Assembly (NCBI GenBank): GCA_002633025.1 | Contig: NMRB01000492.1 | Coordinates: forward strand, 192,589 to 256,588 | DNA: 64,000 nt | DNA from: Notospermus geniculatus | Lineage: Eukaryota; Nemertea; Pilidiophora; Heteronemertea; Lineidae | Reading direction: 5' to 3' | In this document: piece by piece, positions 1 to 10,920 of the stretch | Layout: every line of letters starts with the position of its first letter | Numbering within the stretch: the stretch's first letter is position 1 | The notes under the pieces: generated by a model | Told to the model about the DNA's origin: nothing | The model's input: the letters and a program-made list of their open reading frames with translations, nothing else | Databases searched by the model: none | Position numbers and translations under genes: made by a program

Positions 1-84
1 GACTGGTTTGGGGCATTCTTAACTTGTTGCTGGAGCTCACACTGCGCCGTGTGATGCCCATCGAAATTCTCGTTTGTCACACTA

Positions 85-215
85 AAGCCTGCCCCGGGAG
101 CCTGCCCTCGCGAGGCAGAAGACTCACCGAAAATGCGCGCACACGCGAGCTATCTGCTGAGCAAACGGTCTCGAATGTTTTTGCTCAGCAGATAGCTCCA
201 GTGTGCGGCAGGCTT
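85..215. repeat. Foldback (inverted-repeat) element upstream of the transporter gene
   Basis: Perfect 19-bp inverted arms lie at 147-165 and 180-198, separated by 14 bp. A second, outer pair (AAGCCTGCC at 85-93 and its complement at 207-215) and a TGTCACA-like pair further out extend the palindrome. This is the shape of a small foldback or MITE-type element. It ends about 70 bp before the transporter start codon, so it lies in the promoter or 5' UTR. Confidence 0.6.
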
Positions 216-284
216 ACCATTCCTCCGAATTACCATTTCAGGTTGTGACAGACCGTCTCAAACATATCTGAACCCGATCATAAG

Positions 285-3200
285 ATGACATCTTTGTCTT
301 CCGTTGCGGAGGACACGACCGCCAATTTATTCACGGACAATCACGTAGAATCGCGCGAGAGGAAACCTCTTCTCCGAATTTCAAACATCAAACATGTTTG
401 CACGGATTACAATGTTGTGGTTGTATTTGCCTCCTTTATGTGTTATACCATGGTGTGTGGACCTGCGTTTTCATGCGCCATTTTCTTTGTGGAATGGAAG
501 GAGGAATTTGAATCAGGAGCAGGCATAATCTCGTGGCTTAGCACTGTGAATTTAGGAGTCTTCCATGTATTAGGTATTTATGCGTTCATGTACTAAGCTG
601 TTCCTTCTACTAAAATAATTGAAAGCTGAGGGCCAGATACTGATTATCAGCTCTGTAGAGAACATTGGACGAGTAAAAACAGTATCCAAAGCGGTGCGAC
701 CTCCTGTAACTGTTTGAGCCCGCCCAGGAGCGTCGAAGCACAACGTCCAACCCGGTTGAGCTTCCAAAAACAACTGAATGATTAATCTGTTTGTCACATG
801 TTCATGACGTCACTACCGCTTCGGATCAGCCCTGTTTCCAATAGAGCGATTTTGCGGCGAGCGGTGCGTTTTCACAGGGGTTTGGATAATCCTTCGATGG
901 TTTAACAACACAAATTAAAGCCTGTTGATTGTCCCAATGCCTGTGAACCGCTGCGGAAACCGCTGTAGTGGAAACAGGCCTTAATGAACAGCAGGAAAAA
1001 ACCGGAGTGTCCGGGAAATCCGGCGCTGTCAAAGAGATTCGCTCTCTTGCATATGAAATGTGGGTCTGACAAGGGATCGAACCCTGAAGCTCAGGAGTGA
1101 CAGGCTCCAATGTTTCCATTACACCACTCCGACAGACAGGCATTTCTAATGTTTCGTCTTCAGTCTTACAGGCCAGTGACTTGGTTTTTAAAATATTACA
1201 CCATTTACTACATAATACATGTACATTGTTAATAGGCCGGATGATATCACTTAATCAGTTCTTCCGTTTTCTGACTTCATTAATCATCTACCAATATCTA
1301 CCTTCAGCACCATTCTCTGCCTTTCTGTTGAACAAGTTCGGATTCCGTCCACTCGTCATGGTCGGGGGAATTATAGCAAGCATTGGACTCTTAGCAACCG
1401 CTTTTGCAAACAGCCCTGCTGTTGTGCTGATAACGTATGGTTGCATTACCGGTAGGTCTGTTCGTCCTTTATCTACCCCATAATAGAGAGCGCTGGAAAA
1501 CATTCGTGGTGCTGGTAATACTCCTTTTTCCACATTAAGAGGTCTCCACTGCCAGGTCTACAGGGACAAATGACTGGTATTCATAGCTAGCAAATGCTTT
1601 TACTTCAAGTCTTGTAGTACATTTACATTGGACCTCGCTGCCAGCTGCGAGCCATTGACTCATATCAGTGATGCGGTCGCTTCATCACAGGTGGCGCTAG
1701 CAACTGACAACCTACGGATTTATGATCAAATGTTGATGTTTGTATTTTACTTGCAATATATGTTGGATTCTCATGCCAACCGATCGGTGTAAGGAGCACA
1801 TCAACATGCCTATGAGGAGGCTGCCTGTAAGGGCCCTATAAAACACACTTTAATTGAGTTGGAGAACAATACAGCGCCCCCTGCTGCGATGTACGGATAT
1901 ACATGATGTAAGATACTGAAGAGTTTTCTTTTCAGGTTTTGGAGTAGGCCTTCTCTTTATACCCGCTATGACCATTGTGTCTTACATCGATAAAGGCAGG
2001 GTGTTTGCAATCGGCTTTTGTTCCTCAGGATGCGGGTTCGGACAGTTCGTGTTCCCTTTCATCATCAATGCTGCCGTGGAGAGGTATAACTGGCGTGGAG
2101 CTATGATCATACTTGCTGGAGTCGTGTTAAACCACGTGGTGTTTGGAGCGCTAATGCGTCCTCCAAACAACTGGTGCAAGATAAGAGCCGAGAAGAAAGG
2201 ACACAAAATGAGCTGCAGTAATCTTGGTTTTCATATCTATAAATCTAAGGCCTTGGTCCTGTATATGATTCATTATTTCTTATTTTGCCTGGGAATGTCT
2301 GTTGTCTACGTACACATCACAGCCCTCGTGGAGACAAATACAGGATGCACACGGAGTGAAGCCAATAACGGGTTATCGGTGATGGGCCTGGCTGCTGCTG
2401 TAGGCAGGATGGGCTCTGGTGAGTAATGTAAAAGAAAGACCTTCAAGGCCAGTAACTGGTGTTCGGATTAACTATCATGTTGATCTGATTGTATGTAAAC
2501 TGTTTATTTAACACGAGAAATTTACAATTTAATGATCTGATCTTTCATCGTGTCAAAACTATTTGAGATTTAGGGCTGAAATTTTTATTTCAGGGTCTTA
2601 ATATCGATAAAAATATCATGATCACATTATTTGGTCCCATAGGATTTACAAGTATCCGCAAAACGACTTTCTTTTTTCAGCTGCGATTGGTCAGCTTGCC
2701 TGCACTGACGTGTTTCTCTTCTACATCATTGCTACATTACTGGGCGGACTTGCCGTCGTCAGCTTCACATTTCTCACGTCGTTACCTCTCCTATTGGCTG
2801 ATATTGCTGCCGTCACTCTTCTACTCTCTCCAACCAACGCTCTCTTTATGGTAAGAAGTTTGTCAAGAGAGAGGTTAAGAAATAAACGATAAACGTATTA
2901 AAACGATAGGACAAGAATTTGACACAAGCCTTCCACCCAATGCTCTTCTTTTTACAGGCGATGCTGTCCGAATTTGTGGACCTGGCCGACTTGAGTCTGG
3001 CCACCTCGCACATCGTCGTCTATGTAGCGATGGGGTTTTTATTGGGAGCACCAATATCAGGTACTGTTTGGTTTCCTTCCCGCCCATACCGCGCAGATAT
3101 CAAAAGGCGGTGACACAGCCAGCGCGAAGTGACGCGTGACGACAGCGTTTTTGTCTTATTGTGTCGGTGTACGAGGGGGAAGAAAGACAATGAAAATGAC

Positions 3201-3474
3201 TTCGAATTCTTCCAATTAATGTTTGAGAATATCCCTGAATTTCATTGCAGGTTGGCTCTACGACTTCACCCAAGATTACGCCAATTCGTTTTTCTTCGGA
3301 GGTGGTGCTACGTTTGCAGGGACGCTCCTTATTTTAATACCATATCTGAAATATCGGCGAAAGCGAAGGAAATCAACGAATGTCGACAATCAACAACAAA
3401 TGAAGGAGTGCGACTTTGGCAGCGTGATTATTGGAAGTCCAGTATTGAAAAGGAACGAAGTGAGGTGCGCCTGA
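285..3474 (+). CDS. Monocarboxylate transporter-like MFS protein (SLC16 family), six exons
   Basis: Exons are 285-573, 1308-1451, 1936-2418, 2681-2850, 2958-3060 and 3251-3474. All junctions are GT-AG with intron phases 1, 1, 1, 0, 1, and they join to 1413 nt (470 residues plus stop), normal for a 12-helix SLC16 carrier. An in-frame TGA at 246-248 and A at -3 support this start. Family features include WKEEFESGAGIISWLSTV after helix 1 (from residue 71), the MFS loop NKFGFRPLVMVGG (105-117), YIDKGR (161-166, where relatives usually have YFxKRR) and YNWRGAMIIL (195-204). A GRMGSAAIG stretch follows in the second half, and the tail is basic. Such proteins sit in the plasma membrane and move monocarboxylates or related small solutes. 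The usual family signature before helix 1 is absent (TDYN at 40-43), so the substrate cannot be assigned. The transporter family is firm; the exact subfamily is not. Confidence 0.9.
828..984. mobile_element. MITE with TTAA-type end, in intron 1 of the transporter gene
   Basis: The left end GCCCTGTTTCCAATAGAGCG (from 828) is inverted at the right end as TAGTGGAAACAGGC followed by TTAA (981-984). The same end recurs at 60782-60919, and right-end-like motifs occur near 29541, 37271, 38899 and 59529. There is no coding capacity. The TTAA edge and GC-rich tips suggest piggyBac-type mobilisation, which is inference. Confidence 0.55.
1065..1136 (-). pseudogene. tRNA-like relic (tRNA pseudogene or SINE head) in intron 1
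   Basis: Read on the minus strand this is exactly 72 nt. It has a pol III B-box (GGTTCGATCCC), a perfect 5-bp T-arm with a 7-nt loop, six of seven acceptor-stem pairs and an A-box-like GAGTGGTGTAATGG. The anticodon stem is weak and loop position 33 is C rather than the invariant U, so it should not be a working tRNA. It most resembles a tRNA-derived SINE head or a dead tRNA copy. Confidence 0.5.
3100..3150 (+). repeat. Fragment of the AAGGCGGTGACA repeat in transporter intron 5
   Basis: AAGGCGGTGACA, then GCGCG..GCGTGACGACAGCGTTT, parallels the left end of the MITE at 8671-8921. Only one end is present, so it is a truncated copy. Confidence 0.4.
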
Positions 3475-3517
3475 AACCCGGGATTTCCCCAATTTTTCAC
3501 GATGGTGTAATACAATG

Positions 3518-3640
3518 CAGAGGGTGTCCCAAAAAATATTCAGCCCAAATCAGGCCATTTCAGATACTGGATCCTGAAGGATCTTCTTGCATAAAAAGTT
3601 TTTATTTCAGTCAAGCCAATCAGAAGTTATGTCAGTTTTT
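3518..3640 (+). repeat. Dispersed GGGTGTCCCAAAAAAT repeat in the transporter 3' UTR
   Basis: GGGTGTCCCAAAAAAT, then ATCCTG..AAGGATCTTC and a TTATTTCA motif, match 53874-54000 in the same order with moderate divergence. The GGGTGTYYCAAAAAA start resembles ends seen in several DNA-transposon families. The stop codon is about 45 bp upstream, so the repeat would be transcribed in the 3' UTR. Confidence 0.5.
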
Positions 3641-4196
3641 GTGCAGCATGCTCAACCACGAAAATGGAGTGTTGTCCAGTAATTCGATATCTTTTATGAA
3701 CTTGGGTTACTCAGTTCTCAGTGATTTCTTTTTCATTGCAGAGAACAGTTAGCCAGTGGTAGAGACACGGACAGAGATGCAGAAAGTCCTTTAAATGCTG
3801 CTGATCCACAGAATGCTTCGGCGAAAATCTCCTGACCCGCAAAATTCACGATAGATTCTGTAGCTCAGAGTTAGCCGATACAATCCGGGCGCAACATCTA
3901 GTATGTCTGAATACCATAAGATGTCGCGACTATTTTCGAACCGGTGATGAATATTTTTTTTTGTTATTCAAAATTTTCAACTATTTGGATTGGTAGAACC
4001 AAATTTCTTATTGTTATGTTTGTGATAATTCCTCCAGGGTAAAAATAAGTTAGAATTCAATGAAAGTGTAAAACACGAAACAGGGTAAAGTACTTTTACT
4101 TTAGAAAGTAAATGTTTACAAACATGATTATTTGTTTAATTTTGTCTTTTTCTTCTTTTATCCAACATAATGGATTATAACATTATAAACTTTGAG

Positions 4197-4202
4197 AATA
4201 AA
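4197..4202 (+). promoter_or_regulatory. Candidate polyadenylation signal of the transporter gene
   Basis: AATAAA lies about 720 bp after the transporter stop codon in an AT-rich stretch. It is the first canonical hexamer I see downstream. No transcript evidence is available here. Confidence 0.35.
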
Positions 4203-5118
4203 CCTTTCGACCGCATGCAGACGTGATGTCCACTGGATCGTATATTTAACATATTCAATAGTTTCCAAAGGCGGACTAGTCGGAGAGCGAACTCGCCAAA
4301 TGGGTGGTTTTATACAGTACCAACAAACACTGGTATATGGTGTTTTCTTTTCCTCAGGATATCATGTACACATATACACATGTACACATATACACATGTA
4401 TCCACAAACTCTACTTATCAACTGAGAGAAAACAAACGCCATCAATCGTTGCCCTTCCCCTTTCAAACAGAAAAAAATCTCTGCTTGTCAACAAGAGCGA
4501 TGTTCCAAGAGGCAGACCAAACACGGACAGTAAGTCAGTCAATATTGGATAAAGCACGCTCCACAATCATAGAAAATGAGTTCTCGCTCCTCTTCATACT
4601 TCCCTCTTTTTTCTACCTCGTTCTTTGTGTCGTGCAGAACGAAACAGCAATTGTCGGCGAAAATAAGTGGTGTGACATGAAAAATGGGATGCTTTCTTAG
4701 AATGCACTGCGTTTTTACTGATTGTTATTGCTTTCCAGCGAAGGGGTTTGGGGCGGATGAGATGACTTCGTGGTTTTTGAGGGCGTTGTTTTGATGGTGT
4801 GATCTATAGGAAGCCTACTAATCTAATGATTTAGACAGAGATTAAAGAGCTCCATGAGAACCTGTTGCACCCTCAGCGCTTTTTCAAATGTTACTTGTGT
4901 ACAACCGATGACTGTGACTGTTTGCCAAGTTCTTACCCATTTCTCAAATGCCAGAATTTTAATCATTTCTCAAAATGCGTGGTATTCCTTGTGTGGGAAT
5001 TTTCCAGAAAAATTATTTATTGTGATCAAGGGCGATTGTACCATTTTGATTTCATTCTGGCCTACTCTGGTTGCGGACGACTCTCTTGCCTACATATTCA
5101 ACCACTCGTTCATCCCTA
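4203..5118. other. Intergenic; no gene recognised
   Basis: Apart from a short tandem run of CATATACACATGTACA units at about 4368-4402 there is nothing I can assign. Reading frames here are short, overlapping and without recognisable motifs. Confidence 0.6.
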
Positions 5119-5319
5119 CTTCACTGACGTCACAACGGTCACGTGACTACAAAGACTCGGCCATGTTGGCCGTCAAATGGCCGGCGACGACGTCGACACT
5201 GTCACGTCATGACGTTTTGACGTCACAATCTCTGTGTTGAAGCTGTGTTCATGCCGTGATGTCGCTTGATAAATATGTGGCGGCGTCGTGTCGTCATGGA
5301 AATGTGACGTCACGTGAAG
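5119..5319. mobile_element. Palindromic MITE, GAGGTTCTTCAC family (copy 1)
   Basis: CTTCACTGACGTCACAACGG at the left is mirrored by GTGACGTCACGTGAAG at the right, so the ~200 bp unit is nearly self-complementary. The interior carries GGCCATGTTGGCCGTCAAATG and several GACGTCA/CACGTG palindromes. At least nine further copies or fragments are in this window. There is no coding capacity. Better-preserved copies show ends TAGAGGTTCTTCAC, with TA as a possible target duplication. Confidence 0.8.
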
Positions 5320-8149
5320 TAGCCTAGCTCTAGAGAACCGGCCGATGCGGTGATGCATTGCTTGGACCAAGACACCATAGAACTGTGGACAGTTTAATGA
5401 AAGTCCCGCCGTACTTTCATTTGAATTATACAAGACGTCGACACGAAGTTGATTGAGACGACTGATGCGCCTCGTTTACTCAGCTCACCGGGGGAAGAAG
5501 AAATTTGCAAGTAGCCCAATTGAGATAGCCACTTGAATAATGCATGCTGTGTGACCGTGCTTAGTTTGTCGAGTAGCCTGCTTGGGAAATGTGGTTATTC
5601 GCCATCATTATACCGGTTTATGACATTAGGATTCTCTGGAGAACCGCCAATGGTAACGACAACGACATAATAAACGTATGTGTGTTGTTTTGAACAATCG
5701 TGAGTGACTATACTGTAATTTCCTCCGTCCGCAATGAGCGAGCGTGAATCAGTGTTTTTTCTCATTTTTTTCATGAAATTTAGGTCTACATTGTGAATGA
5801 ATTCAAAATTTTTCGCGAACACCTATCTAATGTTCCATGACAATTAACTTCTTGCGACCGCAATATGAAGCAAGAAACCGAACACCATCTACGATTCTAC
5901 CCCGGCGTTCTTCGAGGATATTCTGACCTGTTCTGACCTGCGGTCCCTAATGGATTATCACGCGGTCAGCAATCTTCTGCCAGAGGATCTAATAACCTTT
6001 TTTCTCTGTCAAACGAGGCCATTCCACCTGTAGAGGTTACCACATCATTTAGATTTTGCCCAACCTCGGCAAGAACGGAGAGAACAGATTTTCCCCAGGG
6101 ATTTCAACGGGCATTACCCGCCATTCATCAGCTGTCACGCGAGATAACCAACTCGAGCAACTAATCAAGATCTTTCCCGCGTCAGCAATAATCAATTAAA
6201 CGAATCTGCCGTAGTGTTTGTTAATCTTCCGATTGGAAAGAATTCCACAAATTGTGTGATCCACGGCAAACAGCGAACTCGATCTGCGCCGCTAAACCGT
6301 GCCTCATTTCGATGACTATTTGCAAATGGAAAAAACGATCAGATCATGAACAGCCGGTGGCAAGATAATTAAGTTCGAGGGAAACCGTTTTATAATGGCT
6401 TCCTTACGATCTATCAAGGACACCTTTGGAAGTGAGAGAAGATGTCCTTAATTGAGAGGTGTCCTCAACGCTTTCCAATCAATTTCATCACTCTTTCTCT
6501 GGCATATTTTGAAGATAATGAAGAACAACTCACGTAAAATGAGTTATCAAGTGATGGTGACTTATTCACCAAGTCACAACTGCAGTTCCACATTAGTCCA
6601 TTCAAAGGGGATTGAGGCAGTGACGTCATAGTGTCGCGCCGCCTTGAATGTGGCGTACATTTCTTCCTTGTTATACAACCACTCACTCAATGCCAGGACT
6701 CGGCGAGAAAGATTTTCCACGCTCTGACAACATACTCTGTGATGATTGCACGTGGTGTTGTTCATTCTGCGTTCCTTAGGGCTGTTTGTAAACGTGGGTA
6801 CGTTTGTACACGTCGATGCAACTGAGATATAAACACAGTGCAAATAAATGCTACGAACGAATAATTTGCTTTAGGATACAACAGGATAACAGTAGAGGAA
6901 GCTGGGCGAAAACCACGTGCTCGACGTTGTTGAAACTTAAGGGAAAATGATGTAACGGAGTTTGTGGATTACCAGAAAGGTTTGTCATTGTTTAGGAGGT
7001 GAGTGCTAGTGTCTTTATGTATAACTTTCATCAGTAATAATATTTCGGTGGCAACCTAAAAATACTGCTATTAACTTCAATTTGCTTGTTAAATCATGCT
7101 CCGTGGAGAGATAACAGGACCGTCATTCATGAACGGAGGGGTAGATGGCGTTACCACTTATCGCACCACTCGTTTATTGGACGGGCCTCCAGCATAGCTG
7201 AGTCCAGTTGGCGCAAATTGATGCAGTTTGACGCAGACTCATCAAAGCACCAATGGCAAACTGATTATATCCTGATAACCTAGCGGACATTCCGTTAATT
7301 ACTTTCAAGGAATCAATCATTCTGATGACGGAAACTTATCCGATTATTTCTCTGCCGTCAAATTTGTTGCTTACCATTTGGATTAGCTCGTTCTTGACGT
7401 GCGTGCCAGAGCCGACAGCGACGATCAAATCACAATTATTTCGCTTGGATATTAAAACAAAGCATCGATGTTCGGCGTTTTAATTGATGGCGTGTCAAAT
7501 CACCGTCATGATCTAGCCAGTAACGGACAGTGCTTGATGCAAAGTTAAATATTGCCGGTCTAGCTTTTGAATACAAACAAAGCTGATAGACAGAAGACAA
7601 CGATTAGCGGACAATTTTGCCTCAGTGATCACGGGTCGAAAAAGCAACCGAAATAGAGAAGCGAGCTTTGTGAATTTTACCGAAGTCTGTTTTCGCTATA
7701 AAACTATCACCATTTGCTATTACTTGTAATCATTGGAGCGACTGGCTTCACTTCACTGATACACACTCATACTTTCCGAAGCGGAATAAACAAATGGGAT
7801 TTTCAATTTCTGATACAAAATTCCTGATATCTCGTGGTGTATTCTATAATCGATGAATTAGACTTCGTCTCTCGTTGGATTACTCAGCTGATTCGGAACG
7901 TGCAGCTCTTTTAATCATCGATGATGTTTCCTTGAAGATAAACAGGCAAAACAAGGTAGGTTAACTTCCGTTTCATTTCTGTGTATTTTGTTTTTCTGTG
8001 AGATGCATGCAATTTTCGGTGCCAGGCGACCAGTCTGGGAAACCAGGCACAAGTCTCCAGGCAGTGGCAAGACCCTTGAAAACCGTGTTTGGTCATCAAC
8101 TCATTGCTGAAGAATAACCTCTCGATGTTACTGCAACTAATATCCAAAA
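5320..8149. other. Intergenic; no gene or repeat recognised
   Basis: About 2.8 kb with only short, unconvincing reading frames. I found no strong splice-bounded open exon, tRNA or clear inverted repeat. Confidence 0.5.
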
Positions 8150-8235
8150 TACAGCACAAAAAAACGACACACAAAATATAACTAAGAAAAGTCGTCTCCG
8201 AATTTCGCAAATTCCTCAGAATTTCCTTCTGAAAG
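8150..8235 (-). repeat. Degenerate copy of the GACCCCGGTTGGGGTC repeat
   Basis: CGACACACAAAATATAACTA, AAGTCGTCTCCGAATTTCGC and a decayed CCTCAG segment match the order seen at 22551-22640 and 31230-31340, but the diagnostic GACCCC hairpin is lost. It is a decayed member of that family. Confidence 0.4.
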
Positions 8236-8670
8236 ACTGTGCCTGGTTTTCCCAGATCGGGTCACGAATCTCGGCCTCGTGGAGATTCTTCCCTAGTCGC
8301 TGACTTGTAGTCCCGGGCTTGTAGTGTAAAGACAACTTGCATGTATGCCTGCTGTACGGCGGAAAATATCAATCGGAATGTCGATTCTTCATCTTAACGA
8401 ACAGTGCACCTTCGCGATAATCAATCAGCCCATTAATTTCCGTCGGATCCCCTTCTTTTTGACCGAGAATGCTATAACAAAACCCGGCCTTGTAACTATC
8501 AGCAGGCCCAGCGACCGCAATGGTTGCGGACGTCCGTCACCTAGCCAAGCGTGTAATAGAAAGTAATAATTATTTATGTCCCTGTCAACATATGGATTGC
8601 GAGGCGGAATGTACACGTATATATAAATCAAAGGTAGATCTACCTCAATATTGATGAGAATTCCCGGATC

Positions 8671-8921
8671 TTTAAGGCGGTGACAGACGAGCGCGTATGC
8701 GGCGCGTGACAACAGTGTTTGGGGCTTTAAGTTTAATGCATCCGATATGGATTTTGCCTGTTGTGTCTGATATCGTAAAATAAAGTTCTTATAAAACAAA
8801 GTAATGGCAGAGTTTTGTATTTTTCAAGCACGACTGATTTTCAGACGCAGTGGAGGGAAAAGTATACGAAACTCGTTGCTGCAAGCTGCATACGTGCAAG
8901 TCTGTCATCGCCGCCTTTCAT
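8671..8921. mobile_element. MITE with AAGGCGGTGACAGAC ends
   Basis: The left end TTTAAGGCGGTGACAGAC, followed by GCGCGTATGCGGC, is mirrored at the right by GTATGCAGC-like sequence and GTCTGTCATCGCCGCCTTTC (complement strand), about 250 bp apart. TTAA (8672-8675) sits at the left tip; the right tip has decayed. It is non-coding, and a fragment lies in the transporter gene (3100-3150). Confidence 0.6.
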
Positions 8922-9132
8922 GCTTCCGTGTGGAGAGGACCAAGAATAACTCTAATACCAAATACATGTGTAATATATTCTTGATCCAACAGAACATGAT
9001 TTCGATGGAACCAGCGGTGAGACCAAAGCACTTCCGTATGAAATATCTCAAAGACAAGTTGTTTTATGAATGGTCTTGATGCAATAATATTCGAAGACTT
9101 GACTAAAAATCATTTATCTGCTTCAAGGAGGT

Positions 9133-9317
9133 TTATTCAAGCCTACAGTAATATAATATAATAATTTTACCATACTTTTTCTTAAAAGTGAAAGTGAACA
9201 ATAGGTTGCCCGCAGATAGACAATAGCCACCGAAAGCAACTGGGGGTTCGCGAATAAGTCCATAGGTAAACCAAGAAAATCTCCGACGAAATCCACCCAT
9301 TCTTTCATATTGCTCCT
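9133..9317 (-). other. Possible small exon (basic peptide), unassigned
   Basis: On the minus strand a TTTGCAG acceptor-like site at 9318-9324 is followed by an open frame whose start reads EEQYERMGGFRRRFSWFTYG. A similar nucleotide pair (CATGTAGCGTTT, then CAATATGAAAGAAT) occurs on the minus strand near 21270-21365. No family is recognised and there is no upstream partner exon with matching phase, so this is weak. Confidence 0.15.
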
Positions 9318-9498
9318 CTGCAAACGCTACATGGATATTGAGAATCGACAAATGATGATGGTGAATGAGGTATGTTTTTACACGCTGTTGACAAGAATAT
9401 GAAAGGAGGCAGAGGTAAAGAATAAAGAATTTCCCCTTGTAAAAAGTGTCCGCTTCTATTGTTCCATGACAGATAAAGGTGAATAAGATAGAAACCAA

Positions 9499-10732
9499 TC
9501 ACCAGAGATTAGAGTCTACACTCTAACAATAGGATCCTTTATTCTCAGGATAGCTTCCGCAGTATATTCTTTCCTTTTACACCTGGGCTGAGTCGGCTGT
9601 CTCTTGTATGGTTTCCCTGTTCTTCTTGAGTCACACGGCGATCTCACAAGTGATTCCCGTATTGTTATTCCCAACGTTCACTATCAAGGCCGCCATGTGA
9701 CAATAACGACAGTGATGTTGTTGATTGGAGTGGATTCCCTCGTTGATCACCTATATTCCTCGGGTTTAAGCCAGATCAATGTCAAAGAGTCATCTACATG
9801 TAGGGCCATCAATCACATGGCGTGTCGTGATTACATCAACCAGGGCCACCAGTCAGCTGACCGTCCTCCCTGGCGATATATCATTTGTACATTGTCCTCA
9901 ACGATCATGCATCAACATTTCCCATCTAGTTTATGGGTGTAACCCAAGTTGTCTGGGAAGAAAAATTATTTCATTCGTTGTCTATGTAAACTAGAACTAC
10001 ATATACACCCAGTTCGATACACCTAAACATGATATTTACTTACATGTAGATATCGAATTTAGTCCTCGGTAACTGTCATGACTGTATGGATATTCAGATC
10101 AAATTTCAAAGCAGGAGGGGGCGATCTTGCTGGGTGATCCATGGATGGTAAATAGACGCCCGCTGAACTGAACTTTTCGGAAACCCGCAGGAAGATGGCG
10201 AAAGTAGATGGCAGTGGTCACGAAAAGCTTCGATCTATCTCGAGTCGTCATTAAAAATGAATGCTAAACGGTCCTGTGAGTGATGTACTTGACGGATATC
10301 GTGATAAAATATTTCTTCGAGAACTTATTTACCTTTCAAACATACATGTAGATGTAGATACTTAAGGTAGGACCGGTTACTTAAGGTAGGACCGCTAGCC
10401 AGAGGCCCCAGCCACGACGCCACAGCGGTGCTGAAAAAGGTCACCTGTGACTGCACAGTGAATGTACAGACAAATCCTCTACATCAATCCAGTCAACATG
10501 GTCAATAAATCATCTAAGAAAATGGTATCGACATGGCTCAAGCCTGTAATTAGGAAAAATAAAAACACATCCTGAACGCTGTTTGCTAATTAATCCACCA
10601 ACAGTGCGTGTTTTCCTTGAGGATAACCTTTTTTTAAGGCGGAATCAATCAGTCTGTGCTGGCTAATGTCTGTTCCAATTTGGTACTGCCTCAGGTTTTC
10701 ACCTCTGGCATAGCACCTTTAATATTCAACCA
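9499..10732. other. Intergenic; only a short tandem duplication seen
   Basis: A 19-bp unit (TACTTAAGGTAGGACCGG) is repeated twice at about 10359-10396. Otherwise no gene or repeat is recognised. Confidence 0.5.
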
Positions 10733-10920
10733 ATGAGGAACCTGCAGACTACCGCCACTGGGAGGCGCTGTGAGCGGTTGGACCTTTTTTCGACGTCTCG
10801 GTTCCTGTTGCACTGCGTAAAGGACGTCATGACGTGACGTCATTGCGTTGCTTTGTTCTGTTTTTGACGCTTTCGTTACAACCGCTCGCAGCGCCGACCT
10901 GTCGGGATAAAATATTATGA
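10733..10920. mobile_element. Palindromic MITE with GAGCGGTTG / CAACCGCTC arms
   Basis: AATGAGGAACCTGCAG starts the element. GGCGCTGTGAGCGGTTG (near 10774) is mirrored by CAACCGCTCGCAGCGCC (near 10880), and CGACCTGTCGGGATAAAA follows. The same right end and arms appear in the 366-bp insert at 62654-63019, and a left-end fragment is at 26924-26976. The centre holds GACGTCATGACGTGACGTCA palindromes. It is non-coding. Confidence 0.65.

Noticed and set aside
1065-1136. Functional tRNA gene
   Set aside because: Weak anticodon stem and C instead of U at position 33.
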